Below are positions 1 through 8,827 of a DNA stretch of 42,275 nucleotides, piece by piece. The stretch covers positions 9,742 to 52,016 of the forward strand of contig DGED01000049.1 in NCBI GenBank assembly GCA_002385755.1, in the 5' to 3' direction. The notes beneath the pieces are model-generated. The model ran no database searches. It was not told where the DNA came from and worked only from the letters and a program-made list of their open reading frames with translations. This DNA is from Caryophanales bacterium UBA3935 (lineage in GTDB: Bacteria; Bacillota_I; Bacilli_A; ML615J-28; CAG-698). The translations under genes were made by a program, and so were the position numbers. Position 1 is the first letter of the stretch; every line of letters starts with the position of its first letter.

Positions 1-1445
1 GTTTTTCCGTACATGTCGGTAATATTGCGATTATAATCCCATTTAACGTATTTTACGTTGCAAGACGAGAAGACTTCGCTTAACTTCCCGATTAAATAAT
101 CGCATACCTCGGGGTTGGTCAAGTCAAGGACTAATTGGTTGCGCCCGAGGGCGGGTTTTCTTCCCGGTATCCGCACCGCCCATTCGGGATGGGCGCGGTA
201 GAGGTCGCTGTCCTCGTTAATCATTTCGGGCTCGACCCATAGACCGAATTCCATGCCCAAGTCATTAATTTTTCTCGCAAATCCCGAAAGCCCGCCGGGC
301 AGTTTCTTCGTGTTGACATCCCAGTCTCCAAGCGAGGATTTATCGTTGTTTCGGCGGCCGAACCAACCGTCGTCTAAGACAAAGAGTTCGATTCCGACCT
401 CTTTCGCGACTTTAGCCTGTCTTAATAATTGCTTTTCATTAAAATTAAAGTAAGAACCCTCCCAAGTGTTCAACAACACCGGTCTTTCTTTATTTTTAAA
501 CCGGCCGCGGACAATATGATTATTTACAAACACGTGAAAGTTTTGCGAGAGGCGGTTAAGGCCGCGGTCGGAGTATGTCATAACCGCTTCCGGGGTGATA
601 AAATCGGCGCCTTCCGTTAAGATATGGTTAAAAGCGTAATCGTTTATCCCCGTCAAAAGCCGAGTTTTCTTAAGCGGCGTAACTTCAATCATAGTTTTAT
701 GATTTCCGCTGTAGACGAGATTGAAACCATAACAGGAACCTTGGAACTCATCGGCATTGTCTCGGCGTAATATCACGAGAGGGTTCCGTATGTTGGAGCT
801 CGCTCCCGTTTTCGCGTCGTTAACATATACTCCCGATACAAGTTTCTTTTCGATAAGATGTCTTTCTTTCGCCCAGTCTCCTTCAAACGTCATCATCGCG
901 TAATCGGAGTCGCGTAAGTCAAGCAGCATGGAAAACAAGCGCTCGATGGTTATCTCGCGCGTCGATTCGTTAACGACGCGGGCATAACGGGATATGACGT
1001 CGGCTTCATAAAAAACTTTGTAGTAAAGTTCCAATTTCAGTTTTAAAACATCGTCATAAAGATCGATGCGCAAAACGTCGTCGGCGCCGTAACTAGCGGG
1101 CAACGGTCCGATAGTTTCGCTCGTCTTCTCGCACCCCGCGTACTTAAAATTGCTATAATAACCGGTTTCGGGGTGAAAGAGTTTGAGCTGCGGTTCGCGA
1201 AAATCACCAATGCCCGGGGAAGACGTCTCCAAACCAAATTGGCCGACATACTGACGCTCCCTTCCTTCGTAGAGAACCGCGGAGCCGAACCCGCCCCCAG
1301 TTTTCATCTCCAGAATCTTGAAATCAGCGATATCGATTTTTTTTCCGTAATAATCGTGAATTAAAAGCCCCGCTTCGTTATGGCGGAATATGTAAATCGT
1401 GTTTTTCGTAGCGAGTAAAAAGCGGTTATCTTTGATCGTGATCAT
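1..1445 (-). CDS. GH36 alpha-galactosidase (3' end beyond window)
   Basis: Hydrolyses terminal alpha-1,6-galactose from raffinose-type sugars and galactomannan fragments, judged by family. The first 481 codons can be read; the family is about 720-740 residues, so roughly the last third lies outside the window. After an N-terminal beta-sandwich domain (to about residue 330) the TIM barrel begins with LLNTWEGSYFNFNE, then VLDDGWFGRRN, FGLWVEPEMIN and, near the cut edge, KWDYNR, in which Asp470 is the expected nucleophile. The acid/base Asp lies outside the window. The start ATG at 1445 overlaps the stop of the GH13 gene as ATGA, so translation is probably coupled. There is no signal peptide, so the enzyme should be cytoplasmic. 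The call as GH36 is secure; the exact substrate is inferred. Confidence 0.93.
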   Translation of the reverse strand, partial: MITIKDNRFLLATKNTIYIFRHNEAGLLIHDYYGKKIDIADFKILEMKTGGGFGSAVLYEGRERQYVGQFGLETSSPGIGDFREPQLKLFHPETGYYSNFKYAGCEKTSETIGPLPASYGADDVLRIDLYDDVLKLKLELYYKVFYEADVISRYARVVNESTREITIERLFSMLLDLRDSDYAMMTFEGDWAKERHLIEKKLVSGVYVNDAKTGASSNIRNPLVILRRDNADEFQGSCYGFNLVYSGNHKTMIEVTPLKKTRLLTGINDYAFNHILTEGADFITPEAVMTYSDRGLNRLSQNFHVFVNNHIVRGRFKNKERPVLLNTWEGSYFNFNEKQLLRQAKVAKEVGIELFVLDDGWFGRRNNDKSSLGDWDVNTKKLPGGLSGFARKINDLGMEFGLWVEPEMINEDSDLYRAHPEWAVRIPGRKPALGRNQLVLDLTNPEVCDYLIGKLSEVFSSCNVKYVKWDYNRNITDMYGK

Positions 1446-3091
1446 TTCGGCGCCTTCCCGTAATATACTTTGGCTTGATAAGGTAAGAGCTCGAGCGCAT
1501 CCTTGGCGTAGTTGTTTAAAATCAGCCGAAAACCGCTTAAATCGAAGGGCGGTTTAAAAGAAGCCTTCTTCCCCGTCATATTTACCGCGACAAGCAGACA
1601 ATCGTCTTGATAACGGCGTTCGTAAACGGCTATCTTATCGCTTCGCGGGTAATATTCGCGGTACGAGCCGTAAACGCATACCGGGTATTCTTTCCTTATC
1701 GCTATAATGCGTCGGTAGAATTGCAATATCGAATCCGGGTCTTTAATGCTGCTTTCAACGTTTATCTCCTTGTGATTCGGATTCACCTCGATCCAAGGGT
1801 CGCCCTCGGTAAACCCGGCGTTTTCGGCGCCCGACCATTGCATCGGCGTGCGGGCGTTATCCCGGCTCATGTATTTGATTTTTTTCATCATCCGCTTGTG
1901 GGTAAAACCTAATTTTCTTCCCAATTTATAAATATTATGCGTCTCGACATCGCGGTATTGGGAAAGCGAGGTGAAATGAGCGTTAGTCATGCCGATTTCC
2001 TGCCCTTGATAAATAAACGGGGTTCCTTGCTGAAATAGCAAATAAGCCGCGAGCATCTTGGCGCTTTCCGCGCGATATTGAAGGCTTCCGAAACGGTTAA
2101 CCGAGCGCGGCTGGTCGTGGTTTTCCAAATAAAGCGAGTTCCAACCCCGCCCCGAAAGCGCCGATTGCCATTTTCGCATCGCCGCTTTTAATCTTTTCGG
2201 CTTGTATTTTCGCAAAAACCATTTGATGTAATAATTATCGGCCGCCATGTGATCGAACTGGAAAACCATGTTCAACTCGTCGCGCCCCTCCTCGATGTAG
2301 CTTAGCGCGATCTCCGGCGTGATCATAACGGCTTCGCCGACGGTGAACATATCGTAATGGGCGAAAACGTCGTTTTTCAATTCGCGCAAATACTCGTGGA
2401 TGTTCGGGCCGTTTAAATAATGTTCTTTACCGCGCAAAATCGGGAGAAAAGATTTGCCGTTAGGCAGATCGGGGTTTTTCGAAATGATGTTAATCACGTC
2501 GCAGCGAAAACCGTCAACGCCTAAATCCAGCCAGAACTTCAATATTTTCTTGATCTCCTCGCGAACGCGGGGATTATCCCAGTTCAGGTCCGGCTGTTTC
2601 CTGGAAAACAAATGCAAGTAATAATCGTCCGTTTCCGGGTTGTATTCCCATGCCGAGCCCCCGAAAAAGGAAGTCCAGTTATTTGGCGGGCGGCGCTTTT
2701 TGCCTTTCCGGAAAAAATAATAATCCCTGTATGGACTGTTGACGTCTTTTTTCGCCGCCAAAAACCAAGGATGCTCATCCGACGTGTGATTGATTACCAA
2801 ATCCATGATGAGCTTTATGCCGCGCTTATGCATCCCGGCGATCAATTCTTTAAAGTCGTCAAGCGTTCCGTATTCGGGCAAAATATCGCAATAGTCGCTG
2901 ATATCGTAACCGTTGTCGTCCAGCGGCGATTTGTAAACGGGAGAGAGCCAAACGGCGTTAACGCCAAGGTATTCTAAATAATCGAGTTTTTCGATTATGC
3001 CCCGCAAATCGCCGATTCCGTCGTTGTTGCTGTCTTTGAAGCTCCGCGGATAAATTTGATAGACAATCGCCTCTTTATAATCCCTTTTCAT
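1442..3091 (-). CDS. GH13 oligo-1,6-glucosidase / alpha-glucosidase
   Basis: Cytoplasmic alpha-amylase family enzyme (549 aa, the usual length for GH13 subfamily 31) that releases glucose from short alpha-glucosides. All four family regions are visible: DLVINHTSDEHPWF (about 97-110), GFRCDVINII with the nucleophile Asp198, FTVGEAV with the acid/base Glu253, and LYLENHDQPRS with Asp326. The Val directly after the nucleophile (DVIN) is the residue seen in oligo-1,6-glucosidases, whereas maltases usually carry Ala-Gly-Thr there, so alpha-1,6 preference (isomaltose, panose) is likely; trehalose-6-phosphate hydrolase is a less likely alternative. The start overlaps the GH3 stop by 4 bases and the stop overlaps the GH36 start by 4 bases, placing it as third gene of the hydrolase operon. 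Confidence 0.93.
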   Translation of the reverse strand: MKRDYKEAIVYQIYPRSFKDSNNDGIGDLRGIIEKLDYLEYLGVNAVWLSPVYKSPLDDNGYDISDYCDILPEYGTLDDFKELIAGMHKRGIKLIMDLVINHTSDEHPWFLAAKKDVNSPYRDYYFFRKGKKRRPPNNWTSFFGGSAWEYNPETDDYYLHLFSRKQPDLNWDNPRVREEIKKILKFWLDLGVDGFRCDVINIISKNPDLPNGKSFLPILRGKEHYLNGPNIHEYLRELKNDVFAHYDMFTVGEAVMITPEIALSYIEEGRDELNMVFQFDHMAADNYYIKWFLRKYKPKRLKAAMRKWQSALSGRGWNSLYLENHDQPRSVNRFGSLQYRAESAKMLAAYLLFQQGTPFIYQGQEIGMTNAHFTSLSQYRDVETHNIYKLGRKLGFTHKRMMKKIKYMSRDNARTPMQWSGAENAGFTEGDPWIEVNPNHKEINVESSIKDPDSILQFYRRIIAIRKEYPVCVYGSYREYYPRSDKIAVYERRYQDDCLLVAVNMTGKKASFKPPFDLSGFRLILNNYAKDALELLPYQAKVYYGKAPK

Positions 3092-5409
3092 TTTCCAAGC
3101 CTCCCGAAGTTAATCAGCCTGATAATCAATTCCATCGTTTTCGGTTTCACCTTGCCGCCGCTCATCACGGCCAAAGTCCGAACCGGGGTTTCCATAAGGC
3201 TCTTTAAAATCATTTCCCTCACGACGGGCGAAGCGTCCCCGCCGGCCTTTAACGCCTCCTTTTTTACCATTTTCACGAGAATTTTCCCAATCAAAGTTCT
3301 TTTCAAGTCGTTCAGGGTCGCGTTCATGGAAAAGGGGCGCTTCCTAATAACCGACTTCGCCGGCAAAGGCATGCCGAGGACTTCGGCAAATTTGGAAGCG
3401 GAAAAGTCGGGCAAAGGATAAGAGCGCCGGCGCGGGATGTAATCGGGGTCGTTTTCCTTCCTTTCCACCTCGGCCTCAAGCTCGATGTCGTTTGCGTTTT
3501 TCCCGACCTGGATTTTATATTTTCCCCGGTCGACATGATATCTCTTTAAATCAACGTCGTAATAACTAAAATCAGAGTATTCCAGTTCAAAGGCCACGGT
3601 TTTCTCTTCGCCGGCCTCAAGATAAATTTTATCAAACCTGCGCAATTCCCTTTTTGGTTTATCTATTTCCGAATCATTGTTTTCCACATATAATTGGACC
3701 ACTTCGTACGCGGGCCTCGTCCCGGCATTTTTCACTTTAAACGCGACTTTTATCTTGCCGTCGCGAGTGATGTCCTGACTGTCGACGGTTAAACCCGAAT
3801 ACGAAAAGCTGGTGTAACTAAGGCCGTACCCGAAAGGAAACAATACCTTTTTATCGAAAGTCGTGTAATAGCGATAACCGACATAGATGCTTTCCGCGTA
3901 CCAAACCGCGTTGTTCCCGTCGGCGAAGTTTTTCGTCGACGGATCGTCTTCTACGGCGACGGGAAAAGTCGTCGCCAGCCGACCCGAAGGCGACACGGAA
4001 CCGAATACTATTTCCAATAACGGTTGACCGGAAGCAGCCCCCAAAAGATGACAAAACAAAATGCCCTTCGCATTCTCGATAAACGGCATCGCCACCGGAG
4101 CTCCAGCGAACAAAGAAACCACAACATTCGGGTTCGCTTTCGCGACTTCCGCAATTAAAGCGAGTTGTCCCTTAGGCAAGTCGAGGTCTTCGCGGTCATA
4201 CCCTTCGGATTCATATGTTTCCGGGAGCCCGGCAACGATTAACACTTTATCGGCGTCTTTCGCCCCGGCGACCGCCTCGTCGATAAGCTCTTGGCTGAAC
4301 CCGTCGCCCGCAAGCGTATAGCCGGGGTAAAAGGCGTAGGAATCCGTAAATGCGGAAATCTCGCTCAAGACGGTTTCGAATCTCAGCGGGTTGACCGCCG
4401 AGCTACCGCCGCCTTGCAAGCGCGGATTGCGAGCAAACTCGCCGATAACGGCAATTTTCTCGTTCGCCCCGAAAGGCAGAACCCCGTCGTTCTTTAAAAG
4501 CACGATTCCGTGCCGGGCGATCTCGCGGGCGATTTCATGGTGTTTTTCAGCGTCAAAGTTCAAGGGTTCGTTATCCTGGTGTTTTTTCACCATTTTTATA
4601 ATCCGATCGACGGAGCGGTCAATCACATCAACGCTGATCTCGCCTTTTTTATAAGCTTCAAGCAGCAGTTTCGCATTGTAACCGCGCGACGAGGGCATTT
4701 CCAAATCCAAACCCGCCTTAAGGGCGGCCGCGCGATCGTAAACCGCGCCCCAATCGGAGACAACCACGCCTTCATACTTCCATTCGTCCCGCAAAATATC
4801 AGTGAGAAGATATTTGCTTTCGCAGGCGTATTCGCCGTTTATTTTATTGTAACTAGCCATTACCGTCGCGGGCTTTTCCCTGATGGCGATTTCGAACCCC
4901 TTCAAATATATTTCGCGCAGGGCTCGCTCGTCGACGACGGAGTTAATCGTGAAGCGGTATGTTTCCTGATTATTCGCGGCGTAATGCTTCAGGGACGTCC
5001 CGACATTGTATTTTTGCGCGCCCCGTATCCAGGCGCTCGCCATAACTCCGGCAAGGTATGGGTCTTCGGAAAAGTATTCAAAATTACGGCCGCACAAGGG
5101 ATTGCGTTTAATGTTAATGCCCGGTCCCAAGACCACGTGTACGCCGGCGGAACGCGCCTCGCGCCCGATCGCCTCACCCATCTTTTGGATTATCAGGGGG
5201 TAAAACGTGCACGCCGCGGTGGCGGCGGCCGGAAACAAAGTCGCCGGGTAACTGCCGCGAGCGCCGATGTTGTCGAGACTATCGACCTGCTTTCGCAACC
5301 CGTGCGGACCGTCGGCCATCATGATCGATTTGACGTTTAGGCGGTCGATATTATACGTATGCCAAACGTCTTTGCCATTTAACAGATTAATTTTATCCTC
5401 AATGTTCAT
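3088..5409 (-). CDS. GH3 beta-glucosidase-type glycosidase
   Basis: 773-residue family 3 exo-acting beta-glycosidase. The N-terminal barrel carries the substrate motif LKHYAANNQE (about 140-149) and the nucleophile motif VVVSDWGA with Asp219. The second domain holds the ESEGYDRED acid/base region (Glu400/Glu402). VLFPFGYGLSYTSFSY marks the linker into a fibronectin-III-like domain (about 570-660). The tail of about 110 residues after that domain (from the Arg/Pro-rich RRRSYPLPD) is longer than in the simplest members and shows a helical, basic character. There is no PA14 insert and no signal peptide, so the protein is likely cytoplasmic. The ATG lies 11 bases inside the end of the GH2 gene. 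Beta-glucosidase is most likely; beta-xylosidase is possible. Confidence 0.92.
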   Translation of the reverse strand: MNIEDKINLLNGKDVWHTYNIDRLNVKSIMMADGPHGLRKQVDSLDNIGARGSYPATLFPAAATAACTFYPLIIQKMGEAIGREARSAGVHVVLGPGINIKRNPLCGRNFEYFSEDPYLAGVMASAWIRGAQKYNVGTSLKHYAANNQETYRFTINSVVDERALREIYLKGFEIAIREKPATVMASYNKINGEYACESKYLLTDILRDEWKYEGVVVSDWGAVYDRAAALKAGLDLEMPSSRGYNAKLLLEAYKKGEISVDVIDRSVDRIIKMVKKHQDNEPLNFDAEKHHEIAREIARHGIVLLKNDGVLPFGANEKIAVIGEFARNPRLQGGGSSAVNPLRFETVLSEISAFTDSYAFYPGYTLAGDGFSQELIDEAVAGAKDADKVLIVAGLPETYESEGYDREDLDLPKGQLALIAEVAKANPNVVVSLFAGAPVAMPFIENAKGILFCHLLGAASGQPLLEIVFGSVSPSGRLATTFPVAVEDDPSTKNFADGNNAVWYAESIYVGYRYYTTFDKKVLFPFGYGLSYTSFSYSGLTVDSQDITRDGKIKVAFKVKNAGTRPAYEVVQLYVENNDSEIDKPKRELRRFDKIYLEAGEEKTVAFELEYSDFSYYDVDLKRYHVDRGKYKIQVGKNANDIELEAEVERKENDPDYIPRRRSYPLPDFSASKFAEVLGMPLPAKSVIRKRPFSMNATLNDLKRTLIGKILVKMVKKEALKAGGDASPVVREMILKSLMETPVRTLAVMSGGKVKPKTMELIIRLINFGRLGK

Positions 5410-7759
5410 TTTCCGCCTCGGTTTTTATTTTTATGGTTTCCTCCAATATTTGATTGCCGGCTTTAACTTTAACGCGCCCAACGGCGCTTTTGCCGTTGGT
5501 TTTCAACCAAAACCCGACCGCCCCGCCTTGAAGCGATATTTCGCCGGGCCCGATTAAGTCAATCCCGCCCTCGGTTTCCACAATAACCGGGTCAAAGGAG
5601 TAAACCAAAAGATTATCGTTTTGATCAACTTTACGGACAACCGCCCGGACAGCGTCATACGTTGCCTCTGGCTTTAAAACTTTCTTGTCCAGAGTCAACC
5701 TGAACGCCGTTTTCCGCGCCGGCTCTTTTATAACCGTCTTTAGCAGTTTGCCGTCTTTATACCCTTCAAACCGGTAAACGGCTCCGCTCGCGTTGTATTT
5801 ATAATACAGATTCATCGCGTCCGCAAGCTTATACCGCTTTTTAAACATCAAAAACGCCATTCCCAATTTGTATCTTAACGGGATGTTTAGCCCGCGCTTG
5901 GCGACCGCGCGGAATATTTTCCTCGTCAGTCGCGCTTCGAATTTGGTGAACCCCTCCTGATCCACAAGGCGGTTACCGATAAAATCATCAATCTTGATCA
6001 ACGAATGAGGAAGCTTGCTTTTTCTTTCGGGATAAAAAGTATCGACATATGCGTCGTTTACGTAAAGTTTGACGCAGTCAAGATTGGTGGCGACATAGAC
6101 GCTTTCGATAAAGCTCGCCGGATAGTCGCCGTAATTCATTGTCCCGAGAACTTCCATGACCGGTTTTTCATCCTGTAACGCGGCATAAACGTAAGCGGCG
6201 TATTTGGGAATTCTGAACATATCCAAAACCCCGTGATAACAAACCTGGTCGCCGCTTCCGAATTCGTGATGGGTATTGTAATCGCACATGCACCAACCGA
6301 TTGCCCCCGCGACTCTTTTCCGGGAAAACGCCGCTTTCAATACCCGGTAATGCCTTAACGCGTGCTCGACCCGGTGCGGTTCGGCATCGTATCGCTTGGC
6401 GGGGAACATATGGCCGTTATGTTCGGTAATTAAATACGGAACCTTCTTTTTCACCCTGTTCGGGTTTTGAATCACCGTCTTCCCCCCGGCGTGAGTAAAG
6501 TCATTAAAAGTATAAACGTCCTCAAACATTTCGCTTCCCGGGAAATTACGAACGCCGCCCAAAGGACGCAGGGGATCTAACTCCCGCGCCAATTCGCTCG
6601 TCGCGCGATATAATTCCGCGTCGTCCGGCGATTCGTTAATGCGGACGCCCCACATAATGACGGAGGGATGGTTGTAATCGCGGGTAATCATCGCCTTGAC
6701 ATTGTTTAGGGTATTTTGCTTGAAAGCGGGCCCGCCGATATATTGCCAGCCGGGGATTTCCTCAAACACCAAAAGACCGATCTCGTCGCAGCGATTCAGA
6801 AAATGTTTGGATTGCATATAGTGCGACGTCCGGACGATATTTGCGCCAAGCTCGCGCTTCAATATCTCGGCGTCTCTCTCCTGAACGCTTTTCGGCATGG
6901 CGTACCCCGCGTACGGATAACTTTGATGGCGGTTAAGACCGCGAAGTTTTACCAATTTCCCGTTGAGGTAAAACCCGCGTCTCGTGAATTTCACGTCCCG
7001 AAAGCCGAAATTTACCGTGATCTCGTCTAGCGTTTTTTGGTTGACGATCAATTTAACTTTGACTTTGTATAAATAAGGATTTTCTATGCTCCATAATTCT
7101 TTTTTATCCAAAACGCATTCGAAAGTACTTTGATTTTGCACGAACAAAAAGGAGTTTTTGTATACGGGTTTTCCTTTATCGAGAACGGTGATTTCAATAA
7201 CGCCGGCGTTTACCGATGTCTCTATATCGCACGATAAAATATTGGTTTCAATATTAAAACAATGCAGAAAACAATTTTTAATATGCTCGCGGTTTAAAAT
7301 CTCAAGTTTGACTTCGCGGTAAATACCGCCATAGCCGAGATAATCAACTAAATTCCCAAAAGGGGGAATATCGGGGTGTTCATGACTGTCAACAACGACT
7401 TCCAAAAGGTTGAGCGTGCCGAAATTCAAATATTTGTTTAAATTATAACAGAAACGGTCGTAACCGCCCTCGTGACGGCCGACATGCTTGCCGTTAAGAT
7501 ACACGTCGGCCATATGGGCGACGCCTTCGAAAACGATGTTGACGATTTTTCCGCGGTGTTTTTTGTTAAGAAAAAATTCCTTTTTATAAAGCGAAACATA
7601 ACCCCGGTATTCTTCGCCCGGATAATTAAATGGCAGCGTCGGGTAACAGTGAGGAAGATCAACGGTCTCGTAATCCTCCGTAATCGGCCGGGCTAAATCT
7701 TCGGGGGAAAATTGTTTTTTAAATGTCCAGTCAAAATTCAAATCGATTGTTGTGCGCAT
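5399..7759 (-). CDS. GH2 beta-galactosidase-type hydrolase
   Basis: First gene of the hydrolase operon. The domains in order are a jelly-roll sugar-binding domain (about 1-160, with VYLNGKHVGRHEGGYDRF), an immunoglobulin-like domain (about 165-255) and a TIM barrel (from about 260). The acid/base Glu is in MWGVRINESP and the nucleophile Glu is in YLITEHNGHM (Glu378 and Glu448 counted from the upstream ATG). A further GH2 signature, GWCMCDYNTHHEFGSGD, follows. There is no signal peptide. An in-frame ATG at 7765 directly abuts the GAGGT at 7770-7766 with no spacing, whereas the ATG at 7759 lies 7 bases from the GAGG, so I start there (786 aa). Substrate is uncertain: beta-galactosidase, beta-glucuronidase and beta-mannosidase share this layout, and the FGSGD-type barrel is closest to beta-galactosidase-like members. 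Confidence 0.9.
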   Translation of the reverse strand: MRTTIDLNFDWTFKKQFSPEDLARPITEDYETVDLPHCYPTLPFNYPGEEYRGYVSLYKKEFFLNKKHRGKIVNIVFEGVAHMADVYLNGKHVGRHEGGYDRFCYNLNKYLNFGTLNLLEVVVDSHEHPDIPPFGNLVDYLGYGGIYREVKLEILNREHIKNCFLHCFNIETNILSCDIETSVNAGVIEITVLDKGKPVYKNSFLFVQNQSTFECVLDKKELWSIENPYLYKVKVKLIVNQKTLDEITVNFGFRDVKFTRRGFYLNGKLVKLRGLNRHQSYPYAGYAMPKSVQERDAEILKRELGANIVRTSHYMQSKHFLNRCDEIGLLVFEEIPGWQYIGGPAFKQNTLNNVKAMITRDYNHPSVIMWGVRINESPDDAELYRATSELARELDPLRPLGGVRNFPGSEMFEDVYTFNDFTHAGGKTVIQNPNRVKKKVPYLITEHNGHMFPAKRYDAEPHRVEHALRHYRVLKAAFSRKRVAGAIGWCMCDYNTHHEFGSGDQVCYHGVLDMFRIPKYAAYVYAALQDEKPVMEVLGTMNYGDYPASFIESVYVATNLDCVKLYVNDAYVDTFYPERKSKLPHSLIKIDDFIGNRLVDQEGFTKFEARLTRKIFRAVAKRGLNIPLRYKLGMAFLMFKKRYKLADAMNLYYKYNASGAVYRFEGYKDGKLLKTVIKEPARKTAFRLTLDKKVLKPEATYDAVRAVVRKVDQNDNLLVYSFDPVIVETEGGIDLIGPGEISLQGGAVGFWLKTNGKSAVGRVKVKAGNQILEETIKIKTEAENEH

Positions 7760-7800
7760 TAACATACCTCGTATACTATATCATTTTCTTTATCGGTTAT

Positions 7801-7830
7801 ATTATAACACGGGAAGAGACAATTTTCCAA
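7801..7830 (-). promoter_or_regulatory. Promoter of the glycoside hydrolase operon
   Basis: Read on the minus strand: -35 TTGGAA (7830-7825), an 18-base spacer, and an extended -10, TG-T-TATAAT (hexamer 7806-7801). It lies about 40 bases upstream of the GH2 start. The -10 is covered by a 13-base palindrome (GTTATA-T-TATAAC, 7796-7808), a position where a repressor could act. Confidence 0.65.
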
Positions 7831-7919
7831 AGAAAAAAACAAGCGGAAGTTTTCCATATGCTAAAGCAATAGATAAGCGTTTTTAGGTTTTTCCTTATTG
7901 GCGCTTAAACATAAAAATA

Positions 7920-7960
7920 AAAAAATCATAAAACGAGCGTGAACTCTTTTATGATTTTTT
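7920..7960 (-). terminator. Terminator after rsmI
   Basis: A 14-base perfect inverted repeat, aaaaaatcataaaa (7920-7933) against ttttatgatttttt (7947-7960), with an inner gag/ctc pair. It starts 12 bases past the rsmI stop and is followed by a T-rich tract on the minus strand. It separates the housekeeping operon from the hydrolase promoter. Confidence 0.8.
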
Positions 7961-7972
7961 ATCAATATTCTA

Positions 7973-8827
7973 TTAATCGCCGCGCACGTTTTTGTAAATA
8001 TCGCTTTTAGCGACGCCGCGGTCTTTCGCGACCGCTTTGACGGCTTCCATTGAACTCAACCCCAGCCGTAAATAATGCTCGTAATGCTCGGCGATAGTTT
8101 TTTTGTTGAGCATCTCTTGCATGGGACTTTTTTCCGCGCCTTTCACGATTATCACGATTTCCCCTTTAATGCCCGAAAGTTCCGGTATGACATCCTTGAC
8201 TTTCCCGCGGATATACTCTTCGTGGACTTTTGTTAACTCGCGCGCGATTACGACGTCCCGGTTGCCGAGAATTTGGCATATCATTTCCGCCGTCTCGACA
8301 ACCCGGCGCGCGGCTTCGTAAAAAATAAGGGTATCCTCGCAGAACGCCAGCTTTTCCAATTCTTTTCGCTTTTGACTTTTACGGTGATTTAAAAAACCGT
8401 AGAAATAAAAGCGCTCGGAAGGCAAGCCGGAAGCGACCAATGCCGTAAGAGCGGCATTTGCGCCCGGGAGCGCGACGACGCAAAAGCCTTCGTCCAGAGC
8501 CTTGCGCGTCACGTAATAGCCGGGGTCGCTTACCCCCGGCAACCCGGCGTCGCTTACCAAAGCGACTGTCTTTCCGGCCCGTAAAAAATCGATTATCTTT
8601 TGAGATTGCGTCTCCTCGTTAAAGGCGTGGTAACTATAAACCGTCGTCATAATATTAAAATGACTAAGTAAAACCTTAGTCACTCTAGTGTCTTCTGCAA
8701 AAACATAATCCGCGCCTTTCAGCGCCTCGATCGCCCTTAGCGTCATATCTTGCAAATTCCCAATCGGCGTGGGAACAAGGTATAAGGCGGGAGGCGCGTC
8801 GGCCGCGTATGATTTTTGCTTCCTCAT
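7973..8827 (-). CDS. rsmI: 16S rRNA (cytidine1402-2'-O)-methyltransferase RsmI
   Basis: SAM-dependent methylation of the 2'-OH of C1402 in the ribosomal decoding centre. The 284-residue protein has the tetrapyrrole-methylase fold. Visible signatures are LYLVPTPIGNLQDMTLRA (about 16-33), FAEDTRVTKVLL, LVSDAGLPGVSDPGY and LPGANAALTALVASGLPSERFYF (in two adjoining blocks), all diagnostic for RsmI (YabC/YraL). The start overlaps the preceding gene by 4 bases. It is the last gene of the yjbQ-tmk-holB-ricT-yabB cluster, the same neighbourhood as in Bacillus. Confidence 0.96.
   Translation of the reverse strand: MRKQKSYAADAPPALYLVPTPIGNLQDMTLRAIEALKGADYVFAEDTRVTKVLLSHFNIMTTVYSYHAFNEETQSQKIIDFLRAGKTVALVSDAGLPGVSDPGYYVTRKALDEGFCVVALPGANAALTALVASGLPSERFYFYGFLNHRKSQKRKELEKLAFCEDTLIFYEAARRVVETAEMICQILGNRDVVIARELTKVHEEYIRGKVKDVIPELSGIKGEIVIIVKGAEKSPMQEMLNKKTIAEHYEHYLRLGLSSMEAVKAVAKDRGVAKSDIYKNVRGD

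Noticed and set aside
1442..1445. Mycoplasma-type code with TGA as Trp
   Set aside because: TGA acts as a stop in several ATGA overlaps and at gene ends with correct family lengths; Trp residues in motifs are encoded by TGG.
4510..5340. 276-codon open frame on the plus strand inside the GH3 gene
   Set aside because: It is opposite a gene with intact catalytic motifs, has no ribosome binding site, and arises from codon usage of the real gene.
7874..7907. taagcg ... cgctta repeat in the rsmI-GH2 spacer as a second terminator
   Set aside because: Only six pairs with a 22-base loop and no T tract; too weak beside the strong hairpin at 7920-7960.
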